Positions 58,908-64,000 of a DNA stretch of 64,000 bases are shown piece after piece. The translations under genes were made by a program, and so were the position numbers. The stretch's first letter is position 1; each line of letters begins with the position of its first letter. The notes below the pieces were generated by a model, which saw nothing but the letters and a program-made list of their open reading frames with translations, did not search any database and was not told the DNA's origin. This stretch comes from GWF2-38-10 sp964527595 (GTDB lineage Bacteria; Babelota; Babeliae; Babelales; RVW-14). The DNA lies in assembly GCA_964527595.1 (NCBI GenBank), contig CAZGPI010000002.1, positions 1 to 64,000 on the forward strand, read 5' to 3'.

Positions 58908-60350
58908 ATGACTATGAAAAGTAGAAAACAAGCGTTTATAATTGGTGCTGGCCCAGCGGGTCTTACAGCAGGTTATGAGCTTGCCAAGAATTTTGGCTGG
59001 GGTGTGGCTGTTATCGATAAGGATTCGATGGTTGGCGGTCTTTCAAAATCAACCGAATATAAAGGTTGTCGTTTTGACATTGGGCCACATCATTTTATTA
59101 CCGAGCACAAGCACATTGAGCTATGGTGGAAATCAATTATGGGCGAAGATTTTATACCCCTAAAGCGCTTTACGCGCATCTATTATAAAAAAAGATTTTT
59201 TCATTATCCGCTTCAACCACTTAATGCCGTTACAAATTTAACATTATTAGAATGTATTCAATGCGTTGGTAGTTACGTTAAAGCTTGTTTGTTTCCCAAG
59301 CGTAAGGTTGTATCAATTCAAGACTTTTTTGTTAATCGGTTTGGTTATCGGCTCTTCTCAATGTTTTTCAAAAATTATACCGAAAAGCTATGGGGAATCC
59401 CATGCGATAAAATTTCTGCCGATTGGGCGGCGCAACGCATAAGAAACTTTTCCTTATTTAAGGCGATATTTTTTGCATTTTTTGGTCGATGGTTCAAAAA
59501 GCATGCTCCGCGTACTATTCAAGATAAATTTTATTATCCTTTATATGGGGCCGGGACTTTATGGGAAAGAGTTGGTTTCCACATAAAATCTTGTGATAAC
59601 TGTTCTATCGAGTTATCTGAGAAGGTTGTTAGTCTTGAACACGATAGCAAAAAAATTAGTGCTGTATTAACTCAGCAGGTTTGTGATGGAGAGGCCGTTG
59701 GCGGTTCTCAAAAACTGAATCGTTATGAAGCTGATTATTTTTTCTCAACCATGACCCTTTGCCAATTGGTTCATGCTCTTGACCCATTACCACCAACCAT
59801 AGTGTTAAGTGCTGCAAAGACGTTAAGATGCCGCGGTCTTATTGTTATAAATTTAATAGTGAAAAAAAATAATATTTGTCCTGACCATTGGTTATATATT
59901 CACGAGCAAAAAGTGCAACATATTCGGATGGGCAATATGAATAACTTCTCGCTTAAGATGGTTGATAATCCCGAGCATTCGGCGCTGAGTTTTGAATATT
60001 TTATGTTTACGAGCGATCCATTGTGGAAAATGACTGACCTCGAATTAGTTGCTTTATGTAAGCGTGAATTAGGGATACTTGGATTAGCTCGAGAAGAGGA
60101 CGTTCTTGACGGCATGGTTATGAGAACCGATGATGCGTACCCAATTTATGAAGAGAATTATAAAGAGCAATTACATATTGTTCGTTCGTACCTTGATCGA
60201 TTTGAAAATTTAGAGTTGATTGGACGTAATGGGACGCATAGTTACAATAACATGGATGCTGCAATGTTATCGGCGATGAATGCCGTTGCGAGGGTTATCA
60301 ATAAAGAAGCTTTGAATAATAACCAAAAAACTCAGACCTTGGCTCTTTGA
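58908..60350 (+). CDS. FAD-dependent oxidoreductase, amine-oxidase/mutase-like
   Basis: 480 residues. The N-terminal FAD motif is FIIGAGPAGLTAGYELAKN, followed by VIDKDSMVGGLSKS and FDIGPHHFITEH. The C-terminal FAD-contact region is RTDDAYPIYEENYKEQL and GRNGTHSYNNMDAAMLSAM. The fold is that of protoporphyrinogen oxidase/UDP-galactopyranose mutase relatives often found in polysaccharide loci. It is not a canonical Glf (length and active-site sequence differ). Possible roles are sugar ring mutase or prenyl/sugar oxidation. GAGG stands before ATG 58908. Confidence 0.82.
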   Translation: MTMKSRKQAFIIGAGPAGLTAGYELAKNFGWGVAVIDKDSMVGGLSKSTEYKGCRFDIGPHHFITEHKHIELWWKSIMGEDFIPLKRFTRIYYKKRFFHYPLQPLNAVTNLTLLECIQCVGSYVKACLFPKRKVVSIQDFFVNRFGYRLFSMFFKNYTEKLWGIPCDKISADWAAQRIRNFSLFKAIFFAFFGRWFKKHAPRTIQDKFYYPLYGAGTLWERVGFHIKSCDNCSIELSEKVVSLEHDSKKISAVLTQQVCDGEAVGGSQKLNRYEADYFFSTMTLCQLVHALDPLPPTIVLSAAKTLRCRGLIVINLIVKKNNICPDHWLYIHEQKVQHIRMGNMNNFSLKMVDNPEHSALSFEYFMFTSDPLWKMTDLELVALCKRELGILGLAREEDVLDGMVMRTDDAYPIYEENYKEQLHIVRSYLDRFENLELIGRNGTHSYNNMDAAMLSAMNAVARVINKEALNNNQKTQTLAL

Positions 60351-60369
60351 TGCACTGAAAGGTGATCAT

Positions 60370-62325
60370 ATGTGTGGAATTGCTGGTTTTATTAATATTA
60401 CGCAACAGGGATTTATAGCTGACGAATCTTTGCTGAATAGAATGCAAGAAACAATTGCTCATCGAGGCCCAGATGCCTCTCGAGTATGGAAATCGGATGA
60501 ACATCAACTTGGGCTTGCGTTTAGGCGGTTAAGTATTATTGATCTTTCTGATGCTGGCATGCAGCCAATGTTTGATAGTGAGCGTTCGGTTGTGGTGTGT
60601 TTTAATGGTGAAATTTATAATCATGCCGATGTTCGCCGGGAATTAGAGGCTTTAGGACACCAATATCATTCAACGTGTGATACCGAAACGATTATTTATG
60701 CCTATAAACAATGGGGAATCGCAGGGATCGAAAAACTTGAGGGGATGTTTGCAATTGCGCTCTATGATTTTAATAAGCGTCAACTTTATCTAATTCGTGA
60801 TCGCATTGGGGTCAAGCCTTTATATTTTTCAATTCAGGGTGGAGTTCTCGCTTTTGCGTCAGAAATTAAGGCGTTGTGGGAATTGCCATGGATGAAAAAA
60901 GAGTATTCAACGCAGGCAATGTATCATTATTTAACGTTTATGGTTACCCCTGCCCCATTTACTATCTATCAAGGTGTTTATAAATTGCCGGCCGGTTTTT
61001 ATGCAATGCTTGATGAGCATAAACAACTGATATTTAAGGAATGGTATACATCGATAAAAACTATTACCGATGTCCAAAAAAAAGAATTTGCGCGAGAAGA
61101 TTTTTGTATAGAAAATATTCGTAGCATGCTGATAGCATCAACAAAAAAACGGATGGTTGCAGATGTCCCGGTTGGTGCATTTTTATCCGGTGGTGTTGAC
61201 TCAAGCCTCAATGTTGCATTAATGGCCGCTTGTGTGGGTAAAGTAAAAACTTTTAATGTTTCATTTATAGATGGGCCAGAAAACAATGAATCTGCTTGGG
61301 CTCGGCTCATTGCGAAAAAGTTTGATACCGATCATCATGAAATTTCAATTTCTGAAAAAGAGGCTTTTTTATTCTACGAGCAGATGGTACATCATTTGGA
61401 TGAACCGTTGGCCGATTGTGTCTGTATTCCATTTTATTTTGTTTCAAAGCTTGCGCGTGATTTGGGCATCAAAGTGGTACAGGTTGGCGAAGGTGCGGAT
61501 GAACTGTTTTTTGGCTATCCAATGTATGCGCAATATAAGCGTGTACATGACGCTGGGTATGCTAAATCACAAAAAATTTTGCCGGCGTTTGTTAAAAAGG
61601 CAATGTACGCAGCATCAACGCCATTTTTGAAAAATCACAGCGAAAAGCTCAATGTTTTTGATAATTGGGCTCATGATAAACATCTATTTTGGGGTGGGGC
61701 ACTTGCCTTTAATGAACGGCAAAAACACCATTTATTTACCGATGTTTTTCACCAGGCTTCGCCTGAACGTGATCCTATTGTTGATCAAATTATGGGTGGG
61801 TTGCGTCACGATTATGATACAAATGTTTTTGTTGATTATCATTTAGCAAAGCTTAAAGAGCAAGATCCGCAGGCTGATTTTTGCAAGCAGATGTTATATT
61901 TAGAACTAAGGCAACGGCTACCTGAGTTGTTATTGATGCGTGCAGACAAAATGTCCATGGCGGCAAGTGTTGAGGCTCGTGAGCCATTTCTTGACCATCA
62001 TTTAGTTGAATTTATGATGCATGTGCCAGCGGAACTTCGCGTTAAAAATGGGACAACTAAATATCTATTAAAAAAGGTTTGTGAAGGTATTTTACCCGAT
62101 TCGGTTATTTATCGCAAAAAGGTTGGCTTTGCTGCCCCGACGGTTAGATGGTTTAAGGAAGGGCAGTATTTTCCTGCTTATTTTAAAAAAATGTATACGC
62201 AGGCTCAGAAGCGCATTGATATTCCTATTATTTCAGCGGCGTTGGTCAAAAAAAATATGCATTCCAATCAATCAGGGCTTGCAGTACAAAAGTGGGTGTT
62301 GCAAAATATATGGGCACTTAAGTAA
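60370..62325 (+). CDS. asnB: Asparagine synthase, glutamine-hydrolysing
   Basis: 651 residues. The N-terminal glutaminase has catalytic Cys2 (MCGIAGF), AHRGPDASRVW, LAFRRLSIIDLS and CFNGEIYNH. The C-terminal synthetase has the ATP-pyrophosphatase loop GAFLSGGVDSSLNVALM and GEGADELFFGYPMY. Length fits the exosortase/capsule-associated AsnB group, which often occurs in glycan loci and may amidate uronic acids or lipids instead of making free asparagine. Which of these applies cannot be decided from sequence. AAAGGTG stands before the ATG. Confidence 0.93.
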   Translation: MCGIAGFINITQQGFIADESLLNRMQETIAHRGPDASRVWKSDEHQLGLAFRRLSIIDLSDAGMQPMFDSERSVVVCFNGEIYNHADVRRELEALGHQYHSTCDTETIIYAYKQWGIAGIEKLEGMFAIALYDFNKRQLYLIRDRIGVKPLYFSIQGGVLAFASEIKALWELPWMKKEYSTQAMYHYLTFMVTPAPFTIYQGVYKLPAGFYAMLDEHKQLIFKEWYTSIKTITDVQKKEFAREDFCIENIRSMLIASTKKRMVADVPVGAFLSGGVDSSLNVALMAACVGKVKTFNVSFIDGPENNESAWARLIAKKFDTDHHEISISEKEAFLFYEQMVHHLDEPLADCVCIPFYFVSKLARDLGIKVVQVGEGADELFFGYPMYAQYKRVHDAGYAKSQKILPAFVKKAMYAASTPFLKNHSEKLNVFDNWAHDKHLFWGGALAFNERQKHHLFTDVFHQASPERDPIVDQIMGGLRHDYDTNVFVDYHLAKLKEQDPQADFCKQMLYLELRQRLPELLLMRADKMSMAASVEAREPFLDHHLVEFMMHVPAELRVKNGTTKYLLKKVCEGILPDSVIYRKKVGFAAPTVRWFKEGQYFPAYFKKMYTQAQKRIDIPIISAALVKKNMHSNQSGLAVQKWVLQNIWALK

Positions 62326-62346
62326 TTGTAAAAAAGGTTGTGAGTA

Positions 62347-63381
62347 ATGAAGAACATCTATTTTGTTGTTTTGGCTGGTGGGAGCGGGGAACGGTTGTGG
62401 CCGTTAAGTCGGCATCGTCAGCCAAAGCAGTTAATTCCTTTTCTTAACAATAAGTCATTATTGGAGCAGGCGATTGAGCGTATTTTGCCGCTTACTCCAG
62501 ATAAAGAGCGTATTGTTGTGGTGACCAATAAAGATCATTGCCAAGCGGTTGAGCAATTAGTTGGAACTCGCGTTGGGCATATTATAGCCGAGCAGGCTGG
62601 ACGTAATACGGGTCCGGCGATTTTACTTGCTTGTCACCATATTATGCAAAAAGATTCGCAGGCGATAATCGTAGTATTGCCTTCCGATGCTTATGTGCCA
62701 GACTGTGACGCTTTTTGTGCTACTATTGCACGGGGTGTGGAATATCTGAAAATTGCTGAAGATGTAGTTATGTTTGGCCTTAAGCCAACCTATCCGGCAA
62801 CAGGATATGGATACCTACAGGCCGATCTTTTGCAGCCAATCTCAGATGGGAATGGTTATCGCATTGTTCAATTCCACGAAAAGCCAGATGTTGTCCATGC
62901 GCAAGAGTATGTTGAGCGTGGTGATATGTTGTGGAATATTGGTATTTTTGCCGCGTCGGTGGCAACCTTTATACAGGAATTTACCGAGCACGCGCCAAAT
63001 TTATCAGAAGATATTGCTCAGTACTTGTCTGGTGAGCGTGCATATCAAGATGTTCAAAGCATTTCTATCGATTATGCGGTTATTGAAAAGTGCTCAAAGG
63101 TTGTTGTGTTTCCAGCATCATTCGAATGGTACGATGTGGGCAATTTGAACGTTTTTTTAACCCTCCAGGCAAAATATTCGCCCGATGCATTGCCCGTCAT
63201 TAATTTTGATGGGACCGGCAATTTGGCCAGTACCAAACAGAAGCTCGTCGTCTGCGTTGGAGTAAGCGACTTGTGCATTGTTGAAACCGATGACGTTATT
63301 TTGGTTGCACAAAAACATACAGCTGAAAATGTTAAGAAAGTCTTGCCACAGGTTAGATCCGTTAACGAAGCTAGTTTATAA
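62347..63381 (+). CDS. manC: Mannose-1-phosphate guanylyltransferase
   Basis: 344 residues. Signature LAGGSGERLWPLSRHRQPKQ, then VVLPSDAYVPD, GYGYLQADLLQ, FHEKPDVVHAQEYV, LWNIGIFAA and SIDYAVIEKCSKVVVFPASF. It makes GDP-mannose from GTP and mannose-1-phosphate; GDP-mannose feeds Gmd at 30766. It lacks the C-terminal isomerase domain of the bifunctional enzymes, so mannose-6-phosphate isomerase must be elsewhere. Confidence 0.95.
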   Translation: MKNIYFVVLAGGSGERLWPLSRHRQPKQLIPFLNNKSLLEQAIERILPLTPDKERIVVVTNKDHCQAVEQLVGTRVGHIIAEQAGRNTGPAILLACHHIMQKDSQAIIVVLPSDAYVPDCDAFCATIARGVEYLKIAEDVVMFGLKPTYPATGYGYLQADLLQPISDGNGYRIVQFHEKPDVVHAQEYVERGDMLWNIGIFAASVATFIQEFTEHAPNLSEDIAQYLSGERAYQDVQSISIDYAVIEKCSKVVVFPASFEWYDVGNLNVFLTLQAKYSPDALPVINFDGTGNLASTKQKLVVCVGVSDLCIVETDDVILVAQKHTAENVKKVLPQVRSVNEASL

Positions 63382-63392
63382 AGGGGTTTTAA

Positions 63393-64000
63393 ATGTTGTT
63401 TAGTTTCGATAGGAAAAAGAGTTTATTTTGGGGTTCAATTTTTATTGGGGTTACTATTTTTTGTGTTTTAGGGCTTCCTTTTACGAAATGGGGTTTTCTT
63501 CACGATGACTTTGGCGTGATTTGGCATGTTCTTAATACTAAGTTGCATGGTGTTTGGAGTTTTTTTTCAGAAAAGGGTGCTACTTGTTTTTATCAACCAT
63601 CAAATTTTACAGAATTTGAGCAATCCTTTTTATCTGTTTTGTATCGTCCTTTATATAACGTTTTCTTCTTTGTTCAAAAACTTTTTTTTGCGACAGGCAC
63701 GTATGGTTATTATTTGGTGATGATTTTTTTTCATTCAATAAATGCCATGCTTTTGTTTCATGTATTTAATAAATTCTTTGAACTAAGATACGCTTTTTTT
63801 GGAGCTTTATATTTCGGCTTCCATGTAAGTTTGTGTGATTGGATCGGGTGGATTGCCGCGCAACAGCAAGTGATAAATCTAACATTCATATTGCTTGTTG
63901 TTTTGTTTTTAATTCAATTTTTTGCGTCTAAAAAGATTACTCCGTTGTTATTTGCTTGTTTCTTTTACATAGCTTCTCTTTTTTTACGAGAGACTATAAT
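63393..64000 (+). CDS. GT-C type membrane protein, 3' end outside window
   Basis: The frame is open from ATG 63393 to the right edge (202 codons). About five hydrophobic helices are visible. FTKWGFLHDDFGVIWH, SVLYRPLYNVFFFVQKLF, ALYFGFHVSLCDWIGWIAAQ and LFLRET closely parallel the protein at 40691-42157 and, less closely, that at 38922-40688. It is the third member of that paralogue group in the window. Probably a periplasmic-facing transferase using a lipid-linked sugar. Confidence 0.75.
   Translation, partial: MLFSFDRKKSLFWGSIFIGVTIFCVLGLPFTKWGFLHDDFGVIWHVLNTKLHGVWSFFSEKGATCFYQPSNFTEFEQSFLSVLYRPLYNVFFFVQKLFFATGTYGYYLVMIFFHSINAMLLFHVFNKFFELRYAFFGALYFGFHVSLCDWIGWIAAQQQVINLTFILLVVLFLIQFFASKKITPLLFACFFYIASLFLRETI

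Noticed and set aside
1..64000. CRISPR arrays, tRNA or rRNA genes, prophage and intact insertion sequences
   Set aside because: No regularly spaced direct repeats, cloverleaf-like sequence, rRNA-like block or transposase-like protein was found; the dispersed hairpins are irregularly placed and have no spacer structure.

Overview
The window comes from a low-GC Gram-negative bacterium using the standard bacterial code (TGA is a stop throughout). Several exported ankyrin-repeat proteins, an exported RING-like protein, an exported PPP-type phosphatase and a very large surface-polysaccharide locus together suggest an intracellular or protist-associated lineage. Candidatus Dependentiae (TM6) is my best guess, but this is inferred from gene style, not from a marker gene. 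No rRNA, tRNA, CRISPR array, intact transposase or prophage was recognised.

Layout. 1-10.9 kb holds housekeeping and host-interaction genes: a partial ankyrin protein, glyA, a small membrane protein, a tandem pair of lipoprotein-type thioredoxin reductase-thioredoxin fusions, an exported PPP phosphatase, and an ankyrin/ankyrin/RING-like cluster. 11-16.3 kb is a minus-strand run grpE-pssA-serine protease-tlyA-GT10 fucosyltransferase-like gene. From 16.5 kb to the right edge nearly everything is nucleotide-sugar and glycan assembly, in five runs: (i) minus 27.9->17.3 kb, UDP-xylose synthase, five glycosyltransferase-type genes, FkbM methyltransferase, UDP-glucose dehydrogenase and a divergent SAH-hydrolase-like gene; (ii) plus 28.0->38.9 kb, GT2, ABC flippase-like exporter, gmd, fcl, membrane protein, perosamine-synthase-like aminotransferase, acetyltransferase and two GTs; (iii) minus 47.9->38.9 kb, rfbF, rfbG, GT2, SDR, split transketolase and two GT-C proteins; (iv) plus 48.1->50.1 kb, an FNR-type reductase and rfbH; (v) plus 53.8->64 kb, galE, three tandem GT-C paralogues, an FAD protein, asnB, manC and a partial GT-C gene. 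Between (iv) and (v) lie murE, a 0.6-kb non-coding stretch with a 40-bp palindrome, an unknown gene and a histidyl-tRNA-synthetase-like gene lacking catalytic motifs.

How the genes work together. ManC supplies GDP-mannose; Gmd makes the 4-keto-6-deoxy intermediate; Fcl leads to GDP-fucose, and the aminotransferase plus acetyltransferase probably to GDP-N-acetylperosamine. Ugd and UXS make UDP-glucuronate and UDP-xylose; GalE makes UDP-galactose. RfbF, RfbG, RfbH and the reductase give a CDP-4-keto-3,6-dideoxyhexose, which the SDR and, as a hypothesis, the split transketolase could convert to a branched dideoxy sugar.

The most unusual signal is a family of short hairpin repeats scattered through the glycan locus (11.0-50.8 kb). 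The loop (core GGGAACG) is conserved while the stem varies with compensatory changes, and many copies sit in frame inside, or at the C-terminus of, intact protein genes. This resembles the protein-coding palindromic elements of Rickettsia, but with its own sequence and a nested long form.
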